Of a stretch of 64,000 nt of DNA, positions 15,597-28,241 are shown in pieces. The notes under the pieces were generated by a model that saw only the letters and a list, made by a program, of their open reading frames with translations, was not told the DNA's origin and ran no database searches. Source of the stretch: Ecdyonurus torrentis (lineage: Eukaryota; Arthropoda; Insecta; Ephemeroptera; Heptageniidae); assembly GCA_949318235.1 (NCBI GenBank), contig OX439128.1, forward strand, positions 55,107,260 to 55,171,259, given 5' to 3'. Each line of letters starts with the position of its first letter. Position 1 is the first letter of the stretch. A program made the position numbers and the translations under genes.

Positions 15597-17689
15597 ATGG
15601 TTCTTACACGGGGTGGCAGATAAGGCAGGCTGGGGGGTACTCCTGGACCAAACCAGCTTCCTCCGCCGGCGACTTCAGTGACTACAACCAGTGTAGCGAG
15701 CTTGGCTCCGACAAGCGTAGCATGCGTAGCTACGTCCAGTGTGTCTGGCGTAACAGTTAGTGTGCACACTTCACCTCCCAGGACGGGAGTGTGGAATATT
15801 TCGACTTCAGGCCAGAGTTTGGCTAACACTACGTGTAGTGTTTGTATTAAAGCTGATAATATACAATTCAATGTATGCACTCTCTCACCTAGCTCAGAAG
15901 CAGCTGCATCGGCGTATAATCAGCAACAAGCAGCGGATTTCTGGGGTGATGAGCAAGTAGTTAGTAGGCAAGCATCTGAGTTCGTGCCTTTGGATAATTC
16001 GTCAGAGCTACAGCGCCAGGCCCAGGGAAATAATATTATGGCTTTGTTAAGCACAGATCCTGTGCGACAGTTTAATTCATTTAGTGAATTATTGCTCATT
16101 CAATATCAGATGTTGAGGTTATTGCACCCAGCCGGTAATGCAGCATCGTGTCCTCTCCCGCCTGTTACTATGTCTCAAACAGCATCTCATTTATGCGTGC
16201 CTATAAGCAATATTTATCTGAGATTAGCAACTACTGTACTTTCTCAGAGCGTCACTACGCCAATTGCAACCACGCGTGCGGCTCCAGTGCAGATGCAGCC
16301 GTCATTTCCGTCGTACCACAGCCTCCCTGGGGCATGCTCATACAGACCTAATGGTTTTTACTTTCTACCGCAGACCGCTACATCGGCAGGGTCTCTTATA
16401 GATCAAAATGCGGCAACAACCCACTGTGGCACTACCCGTCGCTAGTGTGCCGACGACAATTGCATCACCGGAAGTGTTGCCCCAGGTCGCTTTGCCGCGA
16501 GTTACACTGCAACAAGCCACTAGTGCAACTTCGCCGCCACCTAATATTAATAGCTTAATTAATATTCCATTCGTCCAGCCTCATCAGAGCGCTGGCTTCA
16601 CACCGCTCACAGCTGCACAACAAGTGGTGGGCATGACCCCCGTTGTGCAGCCGCAAGTACAACGTCCTCAAGGACTGCAGCAACCTGCTGGTCTGCAGCA
16701 TACCCCGGGTTTGGTGTTTGTTTCCACCACGAGTCAGGGGTCATTTGGCGTGCCGCAGGAATTTATACCTCAGCTTGCAACCGCACCCTCGTTCATGTCG
16801 CCAATTGTACCATGCAGCCATTCATTCCGCAGTACCAGCTATCGTTCCCACCTACAGCTACTCAACCGCCTGCACTTCCGATGCCACGTTTCACGGGTAG
16901 ATTTAACGTGCGTTCACAATCTGATTTTTTTGTAGAATTTGAGCGCTATGCGAAGTCTAAAGGACGCACTCTATAGAGCATGCTTGCCAGCCACATGAAC
17001 ATGGTGCTTGAGGGCGAAGCAGCTCGATGGTGGTCACTTCAGAATTGTATTCAGTCGTGGCAAGAGTTCACAGATGCTTTCTTAGCCGAGTTTGCATCAT
17101 TTACTTATCGCCAACGTCTCTCGCGCGATTTATCTGCACGCACGCAGCATCCAGAAGAGCCACTTTTGTCTTTCGTGCATACAATCTCAGAGTATTATAG
17201 ACGTTTGGCTGGTAACTTTACAGAGGAAGAAAAATTCGCCACGGTATTGATGCAGATGCACCCCGTCTACATGCAGTATAAGTTTGGCAGAGAATTTACT
17301 TCTCTTCGCGAGCTTTCTGAAGAAGCTCTCCGTATACAAGATGCAGTATTGCAGTCCCGCATGTACGTGCGGCTGCCATCAGCGTCTCATTTCATTGAAC
17401 CATCGTTAGCCTATGCGGACAGCTCAGCGCAGTCATGCTCTAGTGTGAAAAGTGCGGAAACTACACCCACTCGCCCTACAGGTTCTTCAGCGCTGGCTGC
17501 AGCATAAGTTAGTCCATCTGCGCTGGACCTACTCAGGTCTCGATGGGAAATGCGTGCACCACCACCTAGCCATAATAATCGTCCACTGAGGGGTAGGCGC
17601 GATGCTCGCGATGCTCGAGGTAACCTCGTGACCCCGCTGAGCAGGTGTGTTTAAGGTGCAAAAAGTCTAGTCAAATTGCTCTTGATTGT
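15597..17689 (+). pseudogene. gag polyprotein remnant, copy I
   Basis: The likely original start is ATG 15597, but codon 9 is TAA (15621-15623). Beyond it the frame is open to TAG at 16443-16445 and continues after a frameshift (16408-16935), rich in Pro, Gln, Thr and Ala. The capsid-like part reads FVEFERYAKSKGRTL, then a TAG near 16973, then EGEAARWWSLQ and SWQEFTDAFLAEF, the hallmark of the Retrotrans_gag family (16980-17507). A zinc-knuckle-like CLRCKKSSQIALDC lies at 17648-17689 with Gln in place of the usual His. It would have formed the particle core. Every lesion is shared with copy II. Confidence 0.8.
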
Positions 17690-18279
17690 ACCCAGTCCAG
17701 CGCGCTATTCATTTCAAAACCAAGTATATTACCTCGCAGCACTCAAGCAGGGTAGCGAGGGGAAAACTTTGCAAAAATGTCGCAATGTAGAGGCGGTTTT
17801 ATTTTACGTTAAAGCTATGGAAGAAAGCGTATAGCAGCAGCTAATTGAATAAGGCGTAGAAAGAATAACATACGCTATCGTAGAAATAAACTTTTACGTC
17901 GCCTCCAAGAGTCAGGCATAAACATAGAGAAAAACCCTGAAATTAAAAGTTTGGTGAGCAGTAAATCTTCGATACCTAGCAGTGTACACGTCCGTACAAA
18001 TCATTGGAAGGACGTAGTAGCAGAGCTACACAATCTAGAGCTAGATACTCCTGCTCACGTAGTCCGTCAGACTTCTGCAGACGCTAAAGCTATTACACGG
18101 CAGAGTAAGCTGGAGGTTAAAGTTAGGGACGACGAACCGCTTATTATACTGCAACCTCTAGTTAAACCTTAGTTATCTTTTTTTAATTGTTGCAACAATT
18201 AAAATAACAACTTAACTACGGTTTAACTAGTTAGTTAGCGTCGCAGCTTACGGGGGTTAAACTGCTAGGTAAGGAAAGA

Positions 18280-18522
18280 TTGGGTCTGCTTGACACAGGT
18301 AGCAGCCATTCGTTCATTAGAGCTGACGTGGCAGAGGAACTTAGAACTAAGAAGCTCAAGTTCAGGAAAGTTCACATTCTTCTGAACTTGGCACAAGGAC
18401 AGACGTATATATCGATTGCAGTTACGGCACGCTTTACTTGGTCAGGCTATCCACGTAAGCAACGTTTCTTTGTGTTGCCAGGCCTTATAATAATGCGGTA
18501 CTGTTGTGAAGAGACTTCCTGA
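18280..18522 (+). pseudogene. Retropepsin-like aspartic protease remnant, copy I
   Basis: The frame contains GLLDTGSSHSFI, the DTG(S) active-site loop of retroviral-type aspartic proteases, followed by a beta-rich segment and FFVLPGL. It would cleave the Gag-Pol precursor. The frame closes after 80 codons and is not joined to gag or reverse transcriptase in one frame, so it is inactive as it stands. It is identical to the copy at 41005-41247. Confidence 0.8.
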
Positions 18523-18689
18523 GGAGTACTAAGCTCAATTTAAACATTACCGAAGGAGGGTGGACTATTGGCTAAGAGCCGCAAGAAGTCGTCCCATTTG
18601 CAAAGGCTTCATCGTTAGTCTCCTGTTGTCATGTACAGGTTAATGAGCAGTGGTTAGCTGAGATCATAAAAACTGCGCATGGCTCTGAC

Positions 18690-19844
18690 GTATATAAACA
18701 GCGTATAGAGCGAGTTATGCGCAGATTCATGCCTAAAAACTTGTTCTCAAGTAAGCCTGGTAAGGTAAAAAATTACCAGTGCGTGTTTGATATGGAACCT
18801 AACGCTAAACCACATGGGGCTTGATCACGTCCGACAATACGTGCTAAGATGGAAATTATGGATGACATCATAGACAAGGACATCCAAAATGATATCGTGG
18901 AGAACTGCTATATTAACTAATGGGCCTGTTGCCCTGTTATGGTTAAGAAAAAGAATCAACAAGGGCTGCCACCTTACTGGAGACTCGTGGTGGACTACAG
19001 GCCTGTATCTAAGTGGCTACGCTGCGCTCCTTTGAGTTGCCTCGCTTAGACTACATTTTTGCAAAGATGGGAAATAGTGCAATATATACCGTCATAGATC
19101 TTAGTGCAGGCTACAACCAAAGTGAAATAGAGCCATAACATTGCAATATTACAGCGTTTATAACGCCGCATCGTGGTTGATTCCGATATAAGTGATTACC
19201 CTTTGGTTAAAAGTCTGGCACGTGGATATTTCAAGCACTGATGAATTAGATATTTTCTAAGATTCTTTTCCATTCCTAGATGACTGCATAGTATGGGCTA
19301 AAGACGCAGAGGGGATGGCACATAATTAAGAGGAGGTCTTTAGACGCTTATCAGAAGCGGGTATGACTATCAAACCCTCTTAAGTGCAGATCTGCTGCAC
19401 TGAAGTTAATGTGCTCGGGCACATCATCTCCAAGGGCTTTATCAAGCCCGACCCTGAGAAAGTGCAAGCGATAGAACAGTACCCCGTGCCTTAGATCAAG
19501 AAGAATTTACAGCAGATGCTTGGGCTATTTGGTTTTTATCGCTCAACGTGCATAATTTCCAAATTATAGCGAAACCGCTCACTCAACTCCTGAAGCGTGA
19601 TTTGGCATGGACGTGGTCCTCGCCTCATCAAAGTGCGTTCAACGCGCTTAAAGCTACTATTACTTCTGATCCAGTCCTTATGCTTAAACGTATGGACCGC
19701 GAGTTTTTCATCCAGTGTGACGCGCCCATAGAGGGCATAGGGGCTGTGCTTATGCAAGAGAGGGAGAGAGGCCTGCGGCCTATAGCTTCTACGAGCAGAA
19801 CGCTTACAGCCGCAGAGCGTAACTACTGCATCACAGATCTTGAG
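18690..19844 (+). pseudogene. Reverse transcriptase / RNase H remnant, copy I
   Basis: Fragments in several frames resemble gypsy-type polymerase: RLVVDYR near 18990, YTVIDLSAGYNQ near 19090, FLDDCIVWAKDAE near 19270 (the YxDD catalytic box with Phe first), then the thumb/connection HNFQIIAKPLTQLLKRD and the RNase H start (19548-19844). There are many stops and frame breaks, clearly more than in copy II. The sequence ends inside RNase H where copy I similarity stops. Confidence 0.8.
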
Positions 19845-21443
19845 TGCACTGCAAATTTTTTTCTTCTAACTTACTAAAAACTGGTGATTTCCAGACCACT
19901 ATACTTGCCCCCTTTATTTGGTCATTTTTGATTTCTTGTTTCTTACCAATTTCGATCATTCTTACCAGTTTTTGGCTAGCCTTTAAAAACTTTGGCTTTC
20001 AACTTACAAAAAATTGGTAACCTACGAGTGACCAATCTTGATAAAACTAACCAATTTTTAGTTAGATTTTTTTTCTCCTTGGCCCCTTATTTTATGCAAC
20101 TACTTGAAGTGTTGTCATTTTAATATGACGCCACTCTAGGATTAAAAACTTTATTTATTATTTAAAGAAATAAGTGCAGGAACACGTAAAAATTAACATA
20201 CTTCAAATAATATAAATAAATCACTCGTTTCTAAGCAAGAACTTGGTAAGTTTCTGCCAAAAAACAAGTTCCTAGTAAGTTCCTGGCTAATTTCTTGAAA
20301 ATAATAAAAAAATAATCGTGGCAAATTCAAACCAATATAAAGTTTTTTATTGGTTCAATCTTGGCAAAATTTCGTCACCTCCCAGCGACAACCTCGTATA
20401 GCACACAAGTCTAGTTTTGAAATATTTAAAGGTAAAATTAAAATTTGTGTACTGATTCTACTTGTTACGACAGCTACGGGAAATTAATTTCTTTTAAATG
20501 TAGGTTCAATGCGCAACTTTTGCCGTAAGTTTGAACGTTTTACTATACTTATCCTTAGAATTTTATTTCAGGGTTGAAAATTTGCTTTTTATCGTAAAGC
20601 TCAGAGAAGCTAGAAATCAATTTAGATTAATTAACCCCGTGTATGCAAAATTAAGTTTACTTAGCAAAAAAAATAGTTTATAATATTCAAAAGTTTCAAA
20701 AATTTCTGGGTAGGTTTCTGGAACCTTTAAAAATAAATTTTGATAAAATTCAAAGTTACCAGGTATTAAATAATTAATTAAACATTAAATTTCAATAAAA
20801 AATAACAATTAAATTGAGAACAAAATTTAATGCTTTATAAATCTGCATAAAAATTTCTTAGATTTATAAAAATCTCAGAATGTATCACTAATTATTCTTT
20901 CTTTATAGGTTATATGATCAAATCGTTAAGGTTTAATAATTTACCCTGAAATCCTATAATTTCATATATACTTTATCTTTTCTACAAATATCTTACTTTT
21001 AGACTTAAAAAACTTATAGATCCATACTATGGAAAATATTACTTTCTTAATTTTTACGAAAAATTATCAGGGTAAAAAGTTACTTCACAAGAAAAATCAG
21101 GATTGACTTGATTTATTTGTACCATGTCTTATTGGGTATGTTTTTATATGTTTTCGGGGTCGTAAAAATTGAAAATGACACTTTTTTGCATCTACAATTA
21201 AAAATAATAAGTTAAAGGTCAGTTTTAGGGTCAAAAAAATGTTACTTGAAATTTTTGATAATGACAAGATAATGATAATAATGACAAGTATTTGGTAAGA
21301 TCTTGGAATAGTATTTAGGGGTTAAAAAAAGGGTTTAAGAATATTGATAGAAAATTTTTGTGGCCAAGAACAGGTTTAGCATACCTTTTTTATTCCTCGA
21401 AACCAAATTTCATATTTTTAACCTTTCTGACCTCTCGACAATC
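19845..21443. other. AT-rich spacer, no gene seen
   Basis: This follows the truncated retrotransposon. It contains degenerate repeats around ACCAATTTTTGGCTA and TTCCTGGTAAGTT (about 19870-20300), then plain AT-rich sequence with no credible frame, tRNA or transposon terminus. Confidence 0.45.
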
Positions 21444-21569
21444 TGAAATTGGGAATTTTGTAAGGGAATTCACTTTTTTTTTGAACTCTATTTGTGATTT
21501 CAAAGTAGGGTGACACTTTCACTTTCACTAAATGGCATATTGGCTTATTGAGGTATGGTAATATATGTG

Positions 21570-21603
<34 letters not shown>

Positions 21604-23419
21604 GAATGATAATTGCACTAAATAATATTATACTTATACTTTGGCTTGTGTTTACTTGTATTTTTTATATACGAAAATAATGCATTGATAACAAGATTTG
21701 AATTATTTTAGAAATAATTTGCCCCTACCCGGGGGAAAATAAGCAATTTGTAAACAAATTGAATATTATTTTTGGGTAAATAAATGCAACTTATGATAAT
21801 GAAATATTATTGCTATAGAGCGTAATATGTTATATTAAACAATTAAGTTCAAAGTTTGTGTAAATTTATGCTATCTTTGGCGTATTTTTGCTCAATATAT
21901 TGAAACATTAAAATGCTTTTATATAATACTGTATATTGTAAAACAATGAGCACTAAGCAAAGTCATAATAAAAATGGTAAGAAGTTATTGCAGAGAAATT
22001 TGCAATGAGAATATTGCATAAAACTGCATGAATTGATGCATAATAATTAAATGGCAATAGGCAATTTAATTAATTTTACAAATTAATTGTAATTTGATTA
22101 TTGTGCCATTATGAAAAAATGCTTGTTGCATTTATTTGATAAGATAAAAATGCGTAATTGCAATACATGGTATTGTGTAATATAGTGGGTAAGACCACAA
22201 AGCAGAGCAAAGCTGCATATTATAACGCATAAATTGTAAGTTGGTACCAACATTTTGTAATGTAAAAAAATGTAACGTAATTATAATAGGCACAATTTTT
22301 ACTAAAATATATTTTAAATATAGTAAAATTGCGTAAAGTAACAAGATTCTGTTGCCTTTATTGCTTTATTGCCTTACCGGGATGATTAGTATCATTATAA
22401 AGTTATGTCGTGGGACATAAAAGAGATCAGCTGTCTGCTGACAATAAAGTGCCGTTAGCCTGTATTGCCGCTGCGATAATTTATGCCGCTTTGCGATCGT
22501 AAGCAAAAACGGTTATTTAGCAATAAAATGATCAGTAACATTATGCCAAAATCATCCGGTAAGTGCATAAAAACAAATAATTTACTGAATAATATTTATG
22601 TATTAATAAAATAATACACTTTTTTTTACGTTAAACCCTCAAAAATTAATAACAAAATTGCCATAAAATATTATTTAAAAGTAAACTTTTACTTTTATTT
22701 CCCAAAATTATACTTTATTAAATTTGCTAAGCAAAATTTAATAAAATAATAAAATATTGACTTGCTTTAGTTTCATATTTACTTGCATAATTAACATTGA
22801 AATTAATGTTTTTATATTAAAATGCAATAGTAATGAAAATTGATTGCAAAATATTAAATATAATTGCCAAATAGTATGCAAATATTCAAGAAATATGCCC
22901 CTAGTTTCAGGATATTGAGTATATAAACACAATAAAACAAGTGGAGAATTTTTCTCTCTTCTTCTCTCACTGCAGCTGAAGCAGGCGAGATATTGTGTAC
23001 CGCGTGGGGTGCGTGAGAGTTGTCTCTCTCATGCTGCTTGCTTACTAGCCGCGCGCGCTCACCAGCGAGAGGCTAACCGGCAGATTACCGGCAAATCAAC
23101 TATTTGTTTTATGATAAATAAAACTAATTTTACGATTAAAAAACCCATCAAAATGTATAAAAATTTATAAGATTTTACTTTTAATTTGATTTGATTAATT
23201 TAATTAAAATAATTAAATAATATGGTGCCAAACATAATTAATAAACATGTGGATTATATTAAAATAGATGTGTTTTATAAATCAAGTTAACCTTTAAAAA
23301 ACCAATAGCTTTTAACAATTTAAGTGTAAATTTACAATTAAAATTTTAGAATTAAATAAATAAAATGGATTACCATTACGTGAAACGCAATGGTCCCATG
23401 GTGCGCGCCATCTGAAGCA
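21444..23419 (+). repeat. Partial S-R fragment (S3 plus R3)
   Basis: From TGAAATTGGGAATTTTGTAA it matches the right half of S (from about 8237) and then the left 0.94 kb of R (22480-23419), stopping at GCGCGCCATCTGAAG. Its closest matches are 32785-34736 and 8237-10193. A (TTA)n run at about 21573-21602 is longer here than in the other copies. It is a third, separately truncated member of the R/S family. Confidence 0.8.
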
Positions 23420-23631
23420 ACCCGCACGTAAAAATACTTGGATCACCGGGATCCCAAGATCCATCCCAGGTGACGTAGAGATACGTCCCAAAACGGCAAA
23501 TTAATGTCGCCGAGTGCTGTCCCGCAGCTCGTCAATTTTGCTCGTGCATACGGCACTAGACGGCTCTAGTCGGCTCCCTGTGTCCCGCATGTGCTTCCCA
23601 TTCATCCTTAATTGTCCCACGGGTCTGTATA

Positions 23632-23985
23632 AACTCGGCCGGTAACGTATCGTACACGCACTAGTTGTCCCATGCGTGCATTGACCCGGCCTGTGCCGTA
23701 TCCAATACGCACTAGTTGTCCCATGCTTGCGTATTGGCTCGGCCCGTGCAATATCTAACACGCACTAGTTGTCCCATGCGTGCATTGATCCGGCCCGTGC
23801 CGTATCCAATACGCACTAGTTGTCCCTTGCTTGCGTATTGGCTCGGCCCGTGCCGTATCGAAAACGCACTAGTTGTCCCATGCCCGCATTGACCCGGCCC
23901 GTGCCGTATCCAACACGCACTAGTTGTCCCACGCGGGCATTGGCTCTGCCCGTGCCGTATCTAACACGCATAGGCTGTCCCTGCA
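23632..23985. repeat. 51-52 bp minisatellite, about seven units
   Basis: The unit begins ACGCACTAGTTGTCCCATGC and ends with a GCCGTATCCAA-like segment. Unit starts fall near 23657, 23708, 23760, 23811, 23863, 23914 and 23965. It is GC-rich against an AT-rich background. The repeats are contiguous without distinct spacers, so this is not a CRISPR array. Open frames through it on the minus strand are by-products of the repeat. Confidence 0.85.
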
Positions 23986-24455
23986 AACATGTATAAAACG
24001 TAAATATATTTGGGGCCCATACGTAGGGCCCCTTGTGCAGGATGGTCACTTACTCTCACCTGAGAATCTCTGGAGTCATCTACATATTCAAGTCCCTGCA
24101 AACAATGGATGAAACAGTTAAAAGGTTGGGGCCCACTGGGGGCCCTTGTTAAAAATGTCCTCTTGCTGTCTCACCTGGGGACCTCAAAAAACATCTTTAT
24201 ATTTCAAGTCCCTGCAAACAATGGATAAAACAATAATTACAAGTTGCGGGCCCACTTGGGGCCCCTTGTTCAGAATGTCCACTCGATGTGAGCTGGGGAC
24301 TTTAGGAGGTATCTATGTTATTTCAATTTCCTGTAAACAATGAATAAAACAAATATAAGTTGGGGACCCACTTTGGGCCCCTTGTTGAGAATGTCCACTC
24401 GATGTCTCAGCTGGGGGCCTCAGGAGACATCTATATATTTCAAGTCCCCCTAGAT
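23985..24455. repeat. About 117 bp tandem repeat, four units
   Basis: Units share TCAAGTCCCTGCAAACAATG, a GGGCCCACTTGGGGCCCC-like palindrome, and AATGTCCACTCGATGT followed by CTGGGGACCTCAGGAG. Unit positions are near 23988, 24093, 24210 and 24330, with a degraded last unit. It directly abuts the 51 bp minisatellite. Confidence 0.8.
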
Positions 24456-25938
24456 TCATTTTCAAGAAAAAATAAATAAAATAGTACTTAAAATGCCACA
24501 TGGTACAATTGTAACTTACTATCTTTTGTAACTATTATAGAAGCCATGCTTAATTTTAATGCCTCTTTACGTCATGCTTTAAAATATAATTTGATTTAAA
24601 CATATTTTTCACATTAAAAAATTTAAGGGGGAAAAAAGGCAAGCATAAAAATGTATTTAAAATTAAAAATTAAATAATAATATAAGCAAAAGCGTCATGA
24701 TGCTTTCCCGTGCAACCTCTTTTCAAAATCTCTATTCAGTTATAAATTATCTCTGTTATATATATGCATATAATTACGTTAAGAAATATATATGTATATG
24801 GATTGTAATATTTATAAAAAAAACATGCAATACATATTGTATATTATGATTATTATTTAATATTTCATGCGTTAAAAAATAAATTTACATTTTTATTATA
24901 AATTGCAGTTACATCATGATTAAAAAAAATATATATATATATATAAATCATGCATAAAAAGTAATTTTTGAAAAAAAAAACAAAATGTAAAAAACGATAT
25001 CGAAATTTACCTTATTTGCTGAATACATATATGTAAACTATACCACTTATGAAGAAAAGCGATGTACAGCATAATTACCTCGTCATTATCATACGCGTCT
25101 CAAATTTACCTGGAAATGTTGTGCAATATCTCTGTTTGCATTGCAAATGGCACAAACACTCGAGAGCCGGCAGTACATGAAAAGAAAAAAAAAACATTTC
25201 TTTTAGCCTAACATTGATATAAATCGTTTGAAACGACTAAAATTATTACTATTACCTGTAGCAAAGTTTTCATAACGTTGAAACACCAAATATAACACAC
25301 ATAACACTTAAAAATTAACAAAATCTTCAGCACAATACAAAAAGTCTAACTCCATTACGCCGCATAACGACGCGGCTGTCACTCGCTAGGTAAGACTGAC
25401 GCTAGGTTAGACTAAATCGAGCAGCAAGCAAGCGCATGCATGAGAGAGAGACTTGGTTAGACCGTTTTACCGCTTGCTGATTGGTTGTGCAAAGTCAACT
25501 GTGACGGTTTTTCCCATAGCTGCGGCCCACTGGCCAATCACCGCGCCGCGTGCTCACGTAGAAACCGGGAAACCCCCAAGTATAGTCACAGGCAAAATAA
25601 CTGTGAATGTATAAAAGTACAGTCCACGCAAACAGTTACACAATTTTTAATAACAAAAATGTAATACACATGAAAATTACCAAAATTAATTGAAAGTCAG
25701 ACTATGATAATTATTATTATTATACAAATTATTAAAAAAAAAAAAAAAAAACGATGGGCGGAAAGCCAAAAAAAAAAGTTTCTTAAAATATTATTTTAAA
25801 TTATACCATATTATAAAAAATAATATCAGTATATAAATTATAAATATATATTATTTTATACATAAAAATACTATAAAAAAGGTATATTAAAATATACCAT
25901 GATAAAAAATATAATATTATAAAAAAAAACAAAAAAAC
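24456..25938. other. AT-rich spacer with a GC-richer CCAAT-containing patch, no gene seen
   Basis: No frame is convincing. At about 25360-25570 the composition becomes more balanced. TGATTGGTTG (near 25479) and GGCCAATCAC (near 25532) form opposed CCAAT-type motifs, as in some bidirectional promoters. No associated exon was identified on either strand. Confidence 0.35.
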
Positions 25939-26345
25939 GGTGACAGTGTGTGCCGGCGCGGGGCAGTGCGTGATGAACGCACTCGATCGAGTCATCGCAC
26001 TTGGGCCAAGCGGTGACAGCATGTGCCGGCGCGGGGCAGTGCGTGATGAACGCACTCGATCGAGTCATCCCACTTGGGCAAAGCGGTGACAGCATGTGCC
26101 GGCGCGGGGCAGTGCGTGATGAACGCACTCGATCAAGTCATCCCACTTGGGCCAAGCGGTGACAGCATGTGCAGGCGCGGGGCAGTACGTGATGAACGCA
26201 CTCGATCGAGTCATCCCACTTTTGGGCCAAGCGGTGACAGCATGTGCCGGTGCGGGGCAGTGCGTGATGAACGAGCTTGAACAAGTGTGCCCACTTGGGA
26301 CAAGCGGTGACAACATGTGCCGGCGCGGGGCAGTGCGTGATGAAC
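25939..26345. repeat. About 73 bp GC-rich minisatellite, 5-6 units
   Basis: Each unit reads GGTGACAGCATGTGCCGGCG, then GGGGCAGTGCGTGATGAACG, then CACTCGATCGAGTCATCCCA-like sequence. Units start near 25939, 26012, 26084, 26158, 26233 and 26306. The two rightmost units diverge (GAGCTTGAACAAGTGTG replaces the CACTCGATCGAG part). Both strands show long open frames because the period is close to a multiple of three and stop-poor; these are not genes. Confidence 0.9.
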
Positions 26346-26559
26346 GAGCTTTTATAATGACGACTCGATATCATGCGGGATGAACGTATGGGATGCAAAA
26401 AGACAATGTGAGCCGTCTCCATTGGGATTTGGGATGTATCGTGCATAGCACGATCCAGCACGGGATTTAATCTTTTTTGAACGGGTGAACACAACAGACG
26501 CTACAAACATCGAAAAATTTTGAAGTCCCAACGTCCCAACGGTTGTATTAATATATTTT

Positions 26560-27240
26560 TGCAAGAATTCATTTCGAATTCAAAAAATAAATAAAAAAAA
26601 GAAACTATAAGGAACTCATTTAAAAAAAAAAATCTTAAAAGTGCTGTACTTTAAAATAATACAAAAAAGAATTCAATTGGAATTCTTTTTAACTTTTATA
26701 TATCGATAGAATTTTTTTAGAACTGACTAGGGATTAAATTTAAAGAATTCAAAAAGAAACTATTGCAACTTTATTTTTGAAAGCGGTGTACTTTTTACCT
26801 CTTAGCATGCGAGAATAAAAAAGAATTGTTTTAGAATCTCTTTGCCTTTTTAAAAGAATTCTTATGGAAGTGATTTTTTTTCAAATAAAATTATTTTAAA
26901 AAAAGAAATTGTTTTAGAATCGCTTTGCCTTTTTAAAAGAATTCTTATGGAAGTGATTTTTTTTTATTAAAATATATTTAAGAAAAAGAACTGTTTTGGA
27001 ATCTCTTTGCCTTTTTAAAGAACTCTTATGGAACACAAACTGTTTTTAATAAAAATTATTTAAAAAAAGAACTGATTTAGAATTGATGTTGTTAAAAAAA
27101 GAAATCATATGGAACTGTTTTAAAATAACCGTTTTAATGCAAGAATTCATTGGAATTGCTTTTTATTCAAAAGAAATGCAAAAGAATTCAAATATAACCA
27201 ATGAATTCATTTTTAATTCATAAGGAACTCAAATATTTTT
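26560..27240. repeat. Degenerate AAGAATTC/GGAAT repeats with an 83 bp sub-period
   Basis: Loose repeats of AAAGAATTCAATTGGAATTC-like motifs fill this stretch. Three units of about 83 bases sharing TTAGAATCTCTTTGCCTTTT are clear at about 26830-27060. Similar sequence lies at 210-540, left of duplication copy I. Confidence 0.65.
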
Positions 27241-27248
27241 CTTCGGGC

Positions 27249-27478
<230 letters not shown>

Positions 27479-28214
27479 ACTTCCCATTGAGATAACTTCA
27501 TATTGAATACGTGAAACTTGTATAAAGATAAGGGCGCACCTTGATATATGTGAGAGAAGATTAGGATATGAGTTATCACATTTGACGTGGCAAGATTTCA
27601 ACCAAATGCAGCATCTATAATTTGTGGAAATATTCGTACATTCTAGAAGAGACATTTGTAAGTGAAACTAATTGGTCTACAGTTACAAGCAAGGTATTTA
27701 TATTTTGTTAAAATATATTTTATTTTATCTGTATTTAAAATGTGAAATAATTGACAAAGAAAGTTTTATTACATAATAAGAAACTGCTTCGATATTATTA
27801 TCATTATTACTAAAACTTTCCATATATATTATGTAGTTTTCTGCTGTTTTAAAAGGTCATCTGCATTGTAATACCAGTTCTTTAAATTCTATTTTATTAA
27901 TTACAAAATGTAGCAGTATAGTTAAGATTTTTTTTTAAATTGAAAGTTATAACTTTACCCGTTTTTAAGAATTAAGTAAAGTAAGACAGTAAATTTACAA
28001 ATATATAGACGAAAATGTAGCATAAATTAAATAAACATATTATTGTTTTAAAAGCCGTATTAGCAAATAACTCACTGAATTTTATATATTAAATTCATTG
28101 CGAAGTTAAATAATTTGAAAAACTGCCGCCATCTTCAGAATATTTTTTAGGAAGCTTTTTTCATGATATAGTAAAGATAGATACGATGGACGATTTAGCG
28201 CATTGCTCTGCGCA

Positions 28215-28241
28215 TGACGTCACACAAAGGTCATGACGTCA
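28215..28241. promoter_or_regulatory. Paired CRE-like palindromes (TGACGTCA x2), copy II
   Basis: TGACGTCA occurs at 28215-28222 and 28234-28241. Both octamers are intact although neighbouring bases differ from copy I. This is consistent with, but does not prove, regulatory constraint. Confidence 0.5.

Larger units (their letters stand above)
12221..19844 (+). mobile_element. Ty3/gypsy-type LTR retrotransposon copy I, truncated and dead
   Basis: Order: 5' LTR (12221-14837, enlarged by two insertions), leader, gag remnant, protease, reverse transcriptase and the start of RNase H, after which it stops abruptly. There is no integrase and no 3' LTR. The gag lesions are the same as in copy II, so the element was already dead when the block was duplicated. 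The pol part carries many extra stops. Confidence 0.85.

Noticed and set aside
15590..15880. Minus-strand frame over gag (also 38315-38605)
   Set aside because: Shadow of the gag frame on the opposite strand.
23632..23985. Possible CRISPR-like array
   Set aside because: Repeats are contiguous without unique spacers, the unit is too long, and the context is eukaryotic.
23501..26494. Many open frames over the minisatellites
   Set aside because: GC-rich tandem repeats are stop-poor; frames occur on both strands and repeat the unit.
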